A stretch of DNA of 32,764 bases from Promethearchaeota archaeon (GTDB taxonomy: Archaea; Asgardarchaeota; Lokiarchaeia; Sigyniarchaeales; SOKP01): assembly GCA_016930515.1 (NCBI GenBank), contig JAFGGO010000082.1:1-32764 (forward strand). The letters run 5' to 3'. How positions within the stretch are numbered: position 1 is the stretch's first letter; each line of letters opens with the position of its first letter. Positions 16,394 to 24,671 of the stretch are shown piece by piece. The translations under genes and the position numbers were made by a program. The notes below the pieces were generated by a model, which worked only from the letters and a program-made list of their open reading frames with translations, was not told where the DNA came from and made no database searches.

Positions 16394-16620
16394 ATGATTT
16401 ATCTTTTATTTCACAAGTATTTTAAACCCATGATCCTAATAAAGATGAAATGTACGCTTGAACTTTAACAACATTCATGACTTCAACTAAAGGTTCCTTT
16501 TTATTCATTTCAAGATCATAAACTTTTTTTTAAATTCAATTTTTTTACAAATAACTTTAACGTAATTACGACAATTTACAAATATTACGACAAGAATTAT
16601 TGTTGGAAATTGAATAAATC

Positions 16621-18054
16621 ATGGCAGGAGCGTTTATCAAATTTTTTACACCGTTTGTGCGGATAATGCCGGAAATCAAGCAACCGCAAAGAGAAGTCAG
16701 GTTTAAAGAAAAGTTTATCTGGACGGCCGTGGTCCTCATTGTATACCTCATCATGTCGAACATACGATTGTACGGAGTTGACCTTCAAAATGTATCGGAT
16801 AGCATGTATTGGATGCGAATCATCCTTGCGTCTCAGAGAGGAACCCTCACGGAATTGGGAATTGGTCCCATTGTCACAGCGGGACTTATCATGCAATTGC
16901 TCCTTGGAAGCAAGTTGATAAAAATAGACATGTCAGACCCATACGACAGATCCATGTTTAGCGGAGCCCAGAAGGTAATGTCCATGTTCATGACCATGTT
17001 TAATTCAATCGTTTACATCGCAGGAGGTCAATTTGGCACGCTTACCTTGCCCAACGCAATCTTCGTGTTCATCCAGCTCATGTTCGCAGGCCTCGTGATC
17101 ATATTATTGGACGAAATCCTTCAAAAAGGATGGGGACTCGGTAGCGGAGTGTCCTTGTTCATTGGTGCGGGCGTTGCGGGTCAGATCTTTTGGAGCCTAT
17201 TCAGTTTCCAAAACACCGGATTAGGCCCTCACGGTGTTGTTGTCGCTTTCTTTACCTATTTATTCGATAACAATCCAAGCACGGATGTTGGTTCCCTATG
17301 GGTAAGACAAAACACGCCAGGATTGATGGGACTCATTACCACGGTCATCATCATTCTCATCGTGGTATGGTTTGAGTCGACAAAAGTAGAAATACCGCTT
17401 CAACACGCGGGATATCGTGGGTTCAAGGGCAAGTATCCGATGAAATTATTATACGTCTCCACGATCCCCATAATTCTCCTTAATGCACTCTACGCAAACT
17501 TTATTTTCATAGGTCAATTGTTCGTCGGTCCGACGGGTTTCTTGCGAGGCGTCTGGGACGATACTTGGTTAAATTTAATAGGTGTTTTTGAAGTTCAAGG
17601 AAACCAAATGGTGCCCGTGTCTGGATTGCTCTATCTCCTTTCGCCTCCTCAAGGCTTGGATCAATTAGTGGCAGATCCGATTCGAGCCCTGATATATCTT
17701 GCTTTTTCAACCTACCTGTGCATCAAGCTCGGAAAGGTCTGGGTCAGCGTGAGTGGCATGGCACCCCGAGACATTGCCCAACAGATCTTAGACTCGGGAA
17801 TGCAAGTTCCGGGTTTCCGGCGTTCAGAAAAGATCGTGGAAAAGATTCTTAAGAGGTACATTCCAACGCTAATCGTTCTGAACGGTATCATCATTGCCTT
17901 CTTAAGCTTCACGGCAGATAGCTTGGGTGCCCTATCAAGTGGAACAGGTTTGTTGATCGCAATAGGCATCATACATCAATACGCCGAAACGATAAGTAAG
18001 GAAGTTGCAGCCATGCAATATCCATCCATGAGGGAGTTTTTAGGTTTGGATTAA
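16621..18054 (+). CDS. secY: protein translocase subunit SecY (Sec61 alpha)
   Basis: Central channel of the Sec translocon in the cytoplasmic membrane. The 477-residue product shows the ten-helix pattern, with the amphipathic N-terminus (AFIKFFTPFVRIMPEIKQP) and the first helix near 33-47. The plug region (YGVDLQNVSDSMYWMRIILAS, near 50-70) is followed by TELGIGPIVTAGLIMQLLLG. The signature GWGLGSGVSLFIGAGVAGQI lies near 169, and the cytoplasmic loop AGYRGFKGKYPMKLLY near 265. The C-terminus ends with a cytoplasmic MQYPSMREFLG tail. Sequence features are of the archaeal/eukaryotic type. The EMC3-like gene follows after 103 bases; adenylate kinase, often between them in archaea, is missing here. 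Confidence 0.97.
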   Translation: MAGAFIKFFTPFVRIMPEIKQPQREVRFKEKFIWTAVVLIVYLIMSNIRLYGVDLQNVSDSMYWMRIILASQRGTLTELGIGPIVTAGLIMQLLLGSKLIKIDMSDPYDRSMFSGAQKVMSMFMTMFNSIVYIAGGQFGTLTLPNAIFVFIQLMFAGLVIILLDEILQKGWGLGSGVSLFIGAGVAGQIFWSLFSFQNTGLGPHGVVVAFFTYLFDNNPSTDVGSLWVRQNTPGLMGLITTVIIILIVVWFESTKVEIPLQHAGYRGFKGKYPMKLLYVSTIPIILLNALYANFIFIGQLFVGPTGFLRGVWDDTWLNLIGVFEVQGNQMVPVSGLLYLLSPPQGLDQLVADPIRALIYLAFSTYLCIKLGKVWVSVSGMAPRDIAQQILDSGMQVPGFRRSEKIVEKILKRYIPTLIVLNGIIIAFLSFTADSLGALSSGTGLLIAIGIIHQYAETISKEVAAMQYPSMREFLGLD

Positions 18055-18157
18055 TCAAATCCCTTTTATTTTATGTGATTATACATTAAACAATGTAATA
18101 AAACAAATCTAAATTGAAAAACTATTAAATAACAAACGACTTAATTGATCTTAAGAA

Positions 18158-18769
18158 ATGCTAGCCATAATGTTTCAAAATTTTGCAGATATCGTATTTA
18201 ACACATCTGAAGGTGCTTTTTTCTTCGTGTTGTTTTTATCGTTTAGCATAGCTCTAGGAAGCGCTCTCCTGTCCAAAAAGCTCATTGACACTTCAGAAAT
18301 AGAAAGGAAACAAAAGCAAATTAAGACTCACGAGGAGGAAAAGGCAAGAATAATAGAGCTCGCCCAAGTAGACCCTAACAGGTACCGAAAAGCTCGAAAA
18401 CGCTGGGAACGCAAGGACGCTGTAGTCAAGAAAACTCAACAAAAAATGGGGCTCCAGCGCATGAAACCCACATGCATCACTTTCCTTCCCATAATGATCA
18501 TATTTTTCGCAATAGCCCCGGCTTTTGGGGGCACACCCGTTGCAATGGCATCCATGAACCCGTTAAATGTTCCATTACTTGGTTCAATGATTACAAATGT
18601 AAGAATTGCGCCTTGGATCACCTATCAAGCGTGGTACATGATCTGTTCTCTTTCTTTTCAACCGTTATTCCAAAGAGCGTTTAAAATCCAGACACAAACA
18701 ACTGGAGGAGGCTTCAGCCAAATGCTCAGTGGTCAGAAAGCCAAGGCCATGGAATTTCCTGACATTTAA
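18158..18769 (+). CDS. DUF106 / EMC3-like membrane insertase (Oxa1 superfamily)
   Basis: Archaeal member of the YidC/Oxa1/Get1/EMC3 group, which inserts membrane proteins. The 203-residue protein has an N-terminal helix (~18-40, AFFFVLFLSFSIALGSALLS) and a charged cytoplasmic coiled coil (~45-100, IERKQKQIKTHEEEKARI). A second membrane helix at ~106-127 (CITFLPIMIIFFAIAPAF) and a third at ~157-170 follow. This is the three-helix core with a cytosolic coiled coil typical of the family. An internal ATG at 18170 is an alternative start. Position after secY agrees with the usual archaeal order secY-(adk)-DUF106-cmk. Confidence 0.88.
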   Translation: MLAIMFQNFADIVFNTSEGAFFFVLFLSFSIALGSALLSKKLIDTSEIERKQKQIKTHEEEKARIIELAQVDPNRYRKARKRWERKDAVVKKTQQKMGLQRMKPTCITFLPIMIIFFAIAPAFGGTPVAMASMNPLNVPLLGSMITNVRIAPWITYQAWYMICSLSFQPLFQRAFKIQTQTTGGGFSQMLSGQKAKAMEFPDI

Positions 18770-18907
18770 AAAAGAAACGGAAAATTCTCAAACCTTTTTC
18801 TTTAATAGCGATATTTTCAATTTAATCTTGTTATTTTCTTCAATATTACCTTTGAAGGTTATATCCAAATTCTTGAATAAAAATTGAAAAATTAAAATTA
18901 AAAAAAA

Positions 18908-20521
18908 TTACTTGTTTTTATCTTTCACGATCATGTTCAATCCTTTCAGGACTGACAAGACGGAACTCATCACCACATCTTCGTGAGTGGCGCTTGTTTT
19001 AATGATCCTGTTTGAATCGAGGTCCATCAATTCGATCGAGACGTGGCCCAAAGCGTCAGTTCCGCCCGTGACCGCATCTATATTGTATTCTAATAGTTTT
19101 ATCTTGCTCATCGGCTCGAAACACTTGACGATTGCTTTTATCGATGCGTCCACGGGACCTACCCCCACGGAAGAAGCAACTCGTTCGATATAATCACCGT
19201 TTTTACGTATTTTAAGTTTCACGGTTGATGTCGGGATTATAGAGCCGGTCAAGGCCGTTAGTTCTTCGAGGATCACATATTTCTCTTCCTCTGGAAGTTC
19301 TCCTAAGACGTCCTTGACGATTGCAAGAAAATCCTCTTCCGAGACTTCGTGTCCCTTGTCTCCAAAACGCTTGACATGATCCATGATTTTTTCAAATTGC
19401 GAATCAGATGTTGGAATGCCCATCTCCTGTAATTTTGCCTTGAGTGCGTGTCCGCCCGTATGCTTGCCAAGCTTGATAGATGCCCTTACGATGTCTTCAA
19501 CTGCGTCAGAGCGCTTTATTCCGATCAATTCGGGCGTGATGGGCTCGAATGCTCGAGCGTGCTGAATCATTGCGTGAGCGTGTATTCCAGATTCGTGGGC
19601 GAAAGCATTTTGACCAATCAACGGTTGAAGTCTTCCGATTTTTACCTTACCCCCACAAAAACTTTCTATCAGTTTTGCTGTGGGAAATATTTTTCTGGTA
19701 TTCACATTCATCGGAATTTGATAAAGGGCGTAAAGAGACATTGCCGTTTCTTCAAATGAAGCGTTTCCAGCTCGTTCCCCCAATCCCATTATCGTTGTTT
19801 GTGCTTCTGACGCACCGTTTTCAAATCCAGCTAGAGTATTAGCTACAGCAAGACCAAAATCGTTGTGACAATGGACAGCAATTCGTACATTTTTTGGTAG
19901 CGCCTCGTAATTTTTCCGAATGATGTAACCAAATGCATTGGGAGTAATTGTTCCAACAGTATCAGGAATGTTCACGCGCGTGGCACCACATTCAACAGCA
20001 GTTAAATTCGCTTTAATTAAATAATCCAAATCGGTGCGAGTTGCATCCATGGCCGAAAATAAAACCGTGGAATAATGTTCCTTTGCATACGTAACTTCTC
20101 TAATGATACTGTCAATGACTTCTTGTCTAGTCATTTTCATTTGTTCTTTTAAATGCAAATCCGATGTTGATATAAAGACATGAATGCTATCCATGTCGGC
20201 TTCAATTACCTTATCGATATCAACCCTTTTCATTCGAGCAAGCCCCATTATTTCAGAACTTAAACCGATTTTTGCTATATCTTTACATGCAGCAAAATCA
20301 CCCTCTGATGTAATGGGAAATCCTGCTTCGATAATGTCAATTCCTAAATTACTTAGTGCTTCAGCAATTGAAATCTTTTCTTCGTGAGTAAAACTAATAC
20401 CAGGTGTTTGTTCTCCGTCTCTCAATGTTGTATCGAAGAAATACGCCTTCTCAGGAAGGTTTAACGATCCTCGAATCTTTTCCATCATGTCAGACACATA
20501 TATATCCTTTTTTTCCGTCAT
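18908..20521 (-). CDS. leuA: 2-isopropylmalate synthase-type enzyme (LeuA/CimA family)
   Basis: A DRE-TIM metallolyase that condenses acetyl-CoA with a 2-oxoacid. The 537-residue product has FFDTTLRDGEQTPG (near residue 28), the metal-binding HCHNDFGLAVANT (near 217) and MGLGERAGNASFEE (near 243). AFAHESGIHAHAM is near 308, and a C-terminal regulatory domain (from ~390) ends in MSSVLSVLKGLNMI. Full-length architecture with the allosteric domain fits LeuA or citramalate synthase; LeuC and LeuD in the same window favour LeuA, but the two cannot be separated by eye. A TATA element at 20550-20557 predicts an almost leaderless mRNA. It converges with the EMC3-like gene (138-base AT-rich gap). Confidence 0.88.
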   Translation of the reverse strand: MTEKKDIYVSDMMEKIRGSLNLPEKAYFFDTTLRDGEQTPGISFTHEEKISIAEALSNLGIDIIEAGFPITSEGDFAACKDIAKIGLSSEIMGLARMKRVDIDKVIEADMDSIHVFISTSDLHLKEQMKMTRQEVIDSIIREVTYAKEHYSTVLFSAMDATRTDLDYLIKANLTAVECGATRVNIPDTVGTITPNAFGYIIRKNYEALPKNVRIAVHCHNDFGLAVANTLAGFENGASEAQTTIMGLGERAGNASFEETAMSLYALYQIPMNVNTRKIFPTAKLIESFCGGKVKIGRLQPLIGQNAFAHESGIHAHAMIQHARAFEPITPELIGIKRSDAVEDIVRASIKLGKHTGGHALKAKLQEMGIPTSDSQFEKIMDHVKRFGDKGHEVSEEDFLAIVKDVLGELPEEEKYVILEELTALTGSIIPTSTVKLKIRKNGDYIERVASSVGVGPVDASIKAIVKCFEPMSKIKLLEYNIDAVTGGTDALGHVSIELMDLDSNRIIKTSATHEDVVMSSVLSVLKGLNMIVKDKNK

Positions 20522-20549
20522 TTTTCTTCTACCTATTTTAATTTAACGC

Positions 20550-20557
20550 TATTTAAA
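20550..20557 (-). promoter_or_regulatory. TATA box of leuA
   Basis: The minus strand reads TTTAAATA, about 29-36 bases before the ATG at 20521. This is a consensus archaeal TATA sequence at a distance that predicts transcription starting a few bases before the start codon. Confidence 0.6.
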
Positions 20558-20558
20558 C

Positions 20559-20605
20559 GCCTCCCCTGTTCGCAAGGTATTACCGCTCGCAAAACGAGAA
20601 GAGGC
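20559..20605. other. inverted-repeat element upstream of the leuA promoter
   Basis: Outer arms GCCTC and GAGGC enclose two smaller hairpins: CTCG-CAAAA-CGAG and GGT-ATT-ACC. The element begins one base beyond the TATA box of leuA, so it is probably not in the leuA transcript. It could be an operator, the end of a small RNA, or chance. The rest of 20606-20817 shows no gene that I can support. Confidence 0.35.
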
Positions 20606-20817
20606 TTCTCATAATAATAATAAAAGTTCAGGTAACATTAACAACGATTGAAGTGAAGAAAGTCCACTTGATGGTTTTTCAAGCGATCTAGAAATAAATT
20701 CTTGCGTGGCTTTCATTGCTATTTCAGTTAAAAAATGTTGCTAATTACATTCCTTAATACGTGCATAAATTAATAATTTATGCTTTGAGAAAATAACTTG
20801 CGATAATAAAATAAATA

Positions 20818-20933
20818 TGGCGCACCCGGTGGGATTCGAACCCACGCGCAGTTTCCTGCACTGGATATCTGGTATTAAAGGCGATAACAATTCAATTCCA
20901 GTCCAGCGTCTTACCGGGCTAGGCTACAGGTGC
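20818..20933 (-). tRNA. tRNA-Ser(GGA) with a canonical intron; CCA encoded
   Basis: On the minus strand the acceptor arms GCACCTG and CGGGTGC pair (one G-U). A G discriminator and an encoded CCA (20818-20820) follow. The T arm is GTGGG-TTCGAAT-CCCAC. The long variable arm GCAG-GAAA-CTGC marks a class II tRNA. The anticodon stem CTGGA/TCCAG holds C-T-GGA-A before the intron and A after it, so the anticodon GGA (20897-20899) reads UCC and UCU. G73 and the GCTGGACTGGAA context are typical of serine tRNA. The sequence after the intron restores a 7-base loop. Confidence 0.93.
20867..20895 (-). other. 29-nt intron of tRNA-Ser(GGA)
   Basis: Exon CTGG (positions 32-35) pairs with intron CCAG near its 3' end to give the 4-bp central helix. 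The flanking bulges are AAT and ATA, each cut after the second base. This is a canonical bulge-helix-bulge at position 37/38, recognised by the archaeal splicing endonuclease. Confidence 0.88.
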
Positions 20934-21115
20934 TTTAAGACAGATCCAAAATTCAAATCCTATATTAGTAACCATCGCGCAAATCATTAAAACTTTTTGC
21001 TTGATATTCTTTTAAGGCGCTGGCGCACAATTAAATAAAAGGGAAATAAAAAATAAAAAAAATTGAGAAAAATAGGAGTGAATCGTTCCAAGATAACGCT
21101 CGTTCTCTTTAGAAA

Positions 21116-21388
21116 TCACTTCGTTGGGACAGAAAAAGTTTCGTTCATCTTTTTCGTGAGTTTTGCTTTCTTGATTGCAGCCTCGACTGCTTCGTGGTTT
21201 GCACCCTTTTGGATCTCAATCGTTTCGGCAAGGGGTTCCACATGTTTATAATTCGTCCGTCTCCTTCGAACTGCCAGCCCGTCAATGAGCAAATAGTTCT
21301 TGTCAATAACATCAACGATAACGCAGTATTTTCCGGCTTCTCGTCCCATTGTTTTTACGCATAATCTTCCAATATCGTAAACGCTCAT
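21116..21388 (-). CDS. rpl14e: ribosomal protein eL14
   Basis: Archaeal/eukaryotic large-subunit protein with a KOW/SH3-like fold. The 90-residue product has the family's opening strand pattern (VYDIGRLCVKTMGREAGKYC), the VDVIDKNYLLIDG turn and the basic RRRRTNYKHVEP loop. The last ~35 residues are a charged helical tail. The length is close to archaeal eL14. It is followed upstream by cmk and eL34 on the same strand, a conserved archaeal neighbourhood. Confidence 0.93.
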   Translation of the reverse strand: MSVYDIGRLCVKTMGREAGKYCVIVDVIDKNYLLIDGLAVRRRRTNYKHVEPLAETIEIQKGANHEAVEAAIKKAKLTKKMNETFSVPTK

Positions 21389-21566
21389 AATTCGTCACCA
21401 AATTATTTGAAGCTCTCGTTTCTTTACTTGCTTGAATTTTCCCAAGTAAAGAAAGTTCGTTAAGCTAAAATTAAAAATTAAGCATGAAATAAATTTCTTA
21501 CTTTTTCTAAGTATGTCGAGCTTGATATAAATTACGATTTAAATCATTCAGAAAGTACCAAATAAG

Positions 21567-22100
21567 TTAGAGTTTTTTTATGTTATCAAGAATGTTCTTT
21601 ACGATTTCCTCAATTGTCATGTTTTCGGTTTCAAGGACTAAATCGTGAATCTCTCTTGCTTTAATGGTGTCCCCCAAGTCAATACCATAAAGCTCCTTAA
21701 ATCGTTCTTTCTCGGAGGTCTCTCTAAGAGTAGTTTCTTTAAATTTTTCCTCATAGGATGTTTTATCTCGATCTGCCATTCGCTTGACTCTCGTTTCAAT
21801 GGGACAGGCAAGGAGAATTTTAAAATCTGCCTTCGTTTCTAATATATATCCGCTCAGTTGGCTATCTATGACGATATTTCCTTCTTTTGCGAGCTCTACT
21901 ATTTTTTCGTCTAATTCCTTGTCAATTTTAGGGTTGTTCTCTGCGTGAGCAGTAAATTCTTCTAGCGTCATTTCATGATCCATTGCAAGATCGCGAAACG
22001 CTTGTCCCGTCGAATAATATCGTAAACCGAGAGATTTTGCGATTCTTTTTCCGACGGTTGACTTTCCAGTTCCGTGCAAGCCAGAAATCGTGATTATCAT
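21567..22100 (-). CDS. cmk: archaeal-type cytidylate kinase
   Basis: Phosphorylates CMP and dCMP with ATP. The 177-residue P-loop protein has Walker A GLHGTGKST (residues 7-15) and the following YYSTGQAFRDLA segment that binds the nucleotide. VIDSQLSGYIL is near residue 76 and a lid-like arginine-rich MADRDKTSYEE near 107. Length and motifs match the short archaeal CMP kinase, not the larger bacterial type. It sits between eL14 and eL34, as in many archaea, with a 61-base gap to eL34. Confidence 0.93.
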   Translation of the reverse strand: MIITISGLHGTGKSTVGKRIAKSLGLRYYSTGQAFRDLAMDHEMTLEEFTAHAENNPKIDKELDEKIVELAKEGNIVIDSQLSGYILETKADFKILLACPIETRVKRMADRDKTSYEEKFKETTLRETSEKERFKELYGIDLGDTIKAREIHDLVLETENMTIEEIVKNILDNIKKL

Positions 22101-22161
22101 GATTGAATATTGGTTTCGGAATTTCCCAATTTTCGTGTAATAGAAAAAGAGAGTAAAAAGC

Positions 22162-22431
22162 TTATTGATGATAAATTGCGTTTTTAATCAATCCTTGGAG
22201 GCACTTAGCACAATATCGACCACCTTCAAGGCGATTTGCTTTTCGAGCGGTGAGATCCGTCTTTTTCATTTCAGAAGGGCGAAGCTGTGGTATGGACTGA
22301 AGTGGAGTTTTACAAATCGCGCATTGACTCTTATGAGGTTTTTTCCTCCAATAATGAGTCACATTCTTGTTTCCAGGAGTCCTTAAGGCGTGTCGTTTCT
22401 GAGCCTTTGATCGTAATCCAGGTCGTGGCAT
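22162..22431 (-). CDS. rpl34e: ribosomal protein eL34
   Basis: Large-subunit zinc-ribbon protein found in archaea and eukaryotes. From the ATG at 22431 (MPRPGLRSKAQKR) it has 89 residues. The four zinc ligands are C37-A-I-C40 and C74-A-K-C77. The basic N-terminal strand (HYWRKKPHKSQ) binds rRNA. A GTG at 22443 would add four residues, but the family begins MPRP or a close variant, so the ATG is preferred. Confidence 0.93.
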   Translation of the reverse strand: MPRPGLRSKAQKRHALRTPGNKNVTHYWRKKPHKSQCAICKTPLQSIPQLRPSEMKKTDLTARKANRLEGGRYCAKCLQGLIKNAIYHQ

Positions 22432-22471
22432 AGTTGTTTTCACTCGTGAGTATTATTTTCTTAACTAATGA

Positions 22472-22483
22472 TTTTTATAAATA
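22472..22483 (-). promoter_or_regulatory. TATA box of eL34 and probably the eL34-cmk-eL14 operon
   Basis: The minus strand reads TATTTATAAAAA, about 41-52 bases before the ATG at 22431. Transcription would start about 16 bases before that ATG. Gene gaps downstream are 61 bases (cmk) and 178 bases (eL14), so eL14 could have its own promoter. Confidence 0.5.
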
Positions 22484-22601
22484 CGATATCTAATAATAAT
22501 TTTATCATTTTAAAATTCTACTATTAACTCTTAATATAATGTTCTAGGCATTCAGGAATGAAATAGAAAAAATTAATTAATAATTAAAAACTAGGACAGA
22601 C

Positions 22602-23516
22602 CTACATCATGAATACGGGTCTTAGGAAAAAATAAAAAATAGCAATAATGACTCCCACGATGTACGACGACACGACCACTCGATACGTCGAAGAGTTAGA
22701 GAGCTCCCTGATGGCTATCGCCATGAGCGAGGGAACCCATAACATGATGATTAAGGCTTCCATTGCGTAAATTGCGGCCCATACAGCGAAATTTTCCTTG
22801 AAGACGAAGTCTAAACCCGCTTGGTCCATTAATATATTGTTAGGAAAAGCAACTCCGAGGATAATGATTTCGACGAGATATATCACGATAAATGGAACGA
22901 ACGCACAGAGCATCATCTTTCTCTTGTGAGCTTGTTGTTGCTGGAGCACTCCCCCCTTGTAGATGCTGAAAACACTCATTTCAGCTTCCTGATATTGTTC
23001 AGTTTTTTCTTCCGATTTCTTCCCAAATCGAGATTCCAACTTCTTTGAATAGTCAACGGCGTAATTCGCACCGCGAGTGAATAACCACATCACGACCTGA
23101 AAAAATAGAAGGTGGTAAAGCGTTCCAAAAATAAAACCCGCAATGAATCCCATCCAGGGAATCCAATAGATGTTTGCTTCTACTGAATAATCCTCTATCC
23201 TGAAATGTGAAAAAAGTGCCATCCAGCTAAAAGCGTATAATAAAACAATTACCCAAAAAATGACATTACCAGGAGCTTTTTTTCGCATGTGATTGATGTC
23301 CCAAAAAGCGCGGGGCGAATTAGTGAACAAGTAATACCACTTCAAGTACCAAGGATAAGGAGCGGTCCATTCTTCTTCGATTCGCTTCCAGAAAAATATT
23401 TTCTCGACAGCTTCGACCCTTAGGCGCTTTCCGCAGAATGTGCAGACATAATTTGTAGCTTTATTTTCGTTTCCACATTTTGGACATCTTTGAGTTGATC
23501 GGCTCGGACTTAGCAT
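22602..23516 (-). CDS. zinc-ribbon plus Yip1-like multi-pass membrane protein (304 aa)
   Basis: Residues 11-28 hold a zinc ribbon (C-P-K-C ... C-T-F-C). A soluble stretch leads to LFTNSPRAFWDIN (near residue 63), the pattern that opens Yip1-domain proteins just before the first membrane helix. Five hydrophobic segments follow: ~84-103, ~120-147, ~205-226, ~240-262 and ~282-300. Between the second and third is a charged loop (GKKSEEKTEQYQEAE). Yip1 proteins help vesicle trafficking with Rab GTPases in eukaryotes; the prokaryotic members are uncharacterised. The family call rests on motif and helix pattern only and is moderate. Confidence 0.6.
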   Translation of the reverse strand: MLSPSRSTQRCPKCGNENKATNYVCTFCGKRLRVEAVEKIFFWKRIEEEWTAPYPWYLKWYYLFTNSPRAFWDINHMRKKAPGNVIFWVIVLLYAFSWMALFSHFRIEDYSVEANIYWIPWMGFIAGFIFGTLYHLLFFQVVMWLFTRGANYAVDYSKKLESRFGKKSEEKTEQYQEAEMSVFSIYKGGVLQQQQAHKRKMMLCAFVPFIVIYLVEIIILGVAFPNNILMDQAGLDFVFKENFAVWAAIYAMEALIIMLWVPSLMAIAIRELSNSSTYRVVVSSYIVGVIIAIFYFFLRPVFMM

Positions 23517-23603
23517 TAGTTACTCCTGCGTTTCGTATTAATGAATATATAATAAAACAATTATTATAAAAAATTTGTCTTAATTTTTCTTGAATGCATG
23601 TAT

Positions 23604-24671
23604 CTATTCGAATAAAATCTCGAAAGTTCCATTTTCTTGCTTGATTAGTTGATACTCTCGATTCGTGAACAATTTCGTTAGTTCCAGATTTGTCCGAGCG
23701 TGGCTGGTGATTTCCATTACTTTTATAGATGATGTGCCTTTGGCGAATCCCATGAGAGGAATTAATTGATCGCTGAGGTAATTATCAACTGGCACGCCTT
23801 TCTCGATGTATTTAAAAAGCTCTATTGCGGCGTGCTCTCCCAGGCGTTCAGAAGTAATACTTTTTTCACCCAAGATCGTTCCAGAAGAGATTAAAGCGCC
23901 CGTGTTAGATCGTGCCCATAAAAAGATCGCAACACCAGGACTTAGAGAGTCCACGGGATTTATTTCAATTTCTATCGGCAGGTTGAGTTTGTTTTTCAAG
24001 GTTCTGACAGCTGATTTTTTCACGCGTTCTGCCACATTGCTCTTATTCCGATCGAGGCTCTTGGTGATCGTGATTTCCCCTTGAATTAGATCCAAACCAC
24101 CCAAATGCGTGAGATTAATCGGTTTCATTGGTTCGCTCGAAGCTTCCACAAGACATCGAACTCTCGCTCCCCCTTTAGGATACCAACCGTGCTCGTCGAT
24201 CTGAAGCCGGATTTTTAACCCAGCTGCTTCGAAGCGGGGATATACAATTCGCTCCAAATAATTAAGGCTAGGAGCCCATTTTCCAAAGGTACCGCCACCA
24301 TCTAAATTTATCTCGAATTTCTTGTTTTTCAATCCTAAACTTGCAATCTGGACCGGTTGAAGGAGGAGACCCAAGCTAGCGGCCGTGTTGACCTTTATCC
24401 AAACCTTGTCAAGGAATGTATCGTTTGGATCGAAAGAAACCTCAACGGAACCGACAGAGCACTCACTAAGCGTGCTCCCCGTCAAGTTTGCCAATGTCTT
24501 GAGACCTAAAAGGTGCTGAAGTCTCATCCCAGGCTTGGGTCGATTCGCTCGTATGTTTTTGATCGATATTGGTCGTTGGTACAGGACGGAATATCCCGCG
24601 CTCAAGCGTAAGATGGCGCCCCCTCCTTCCCCGAAGGAGCCGTCGATATTTAAACTTTTATTTTCATTCAC
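23604..24671 (-). CDS. rtcA: RNA 3'-terminal phosphate cyclase
   Basis: Converts a 3'-phosphate at RNA ends to a 2',3'-cyclic phosphate through an adenylylated histidine. The 355-residue product opens with IDGSFGEGGGAILRLSAGY (residues 9-27), the family signature, followed by RANRPKPGMRLQHLLGL (near 40). The GGGTFGKWAPSLNY region is near 125 and WYPKGGARV near 164. The catalytic histidine is H324 in TSHARTNLEL. Length is that of RtcA (about 340). It overlaps the upstream Nudix-NadM gene by 8 bases, so the two are in one operon. No RtcB ligase gene is in this window. Confidence 0.95.
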   Translation of the reverse strand: MNENKSLNIDGSFGEGGGAILRLSAGYSVLYQRPISIKNIRANRPKPGMRLQHLLGLKTLANLTGSTLSECSVGSVEVSFDPNDTFLDKVWIKVNTAASLGLLLQPVQIASLGLKNKKFEINLDGGGTFGKWAPSLNYLERIVYPRFEAAGLKIRLQIDEHGWYPKGGARVRCLVEASSEPMKPINLTHLGGLDLIQGEITITKSLDRNKSNVAERVKKSAVRTLKNKLNLPIEIEINPVDSLSPGVAIFLWARSNTGALISSGTILGEKSITSERLGEHAAIELFKYIEKGVPVDNYLSDQLIPLMGFAKGTSSIKVMEITSHARTNLELTKLFTNREYQLIKQENGTFEILFE

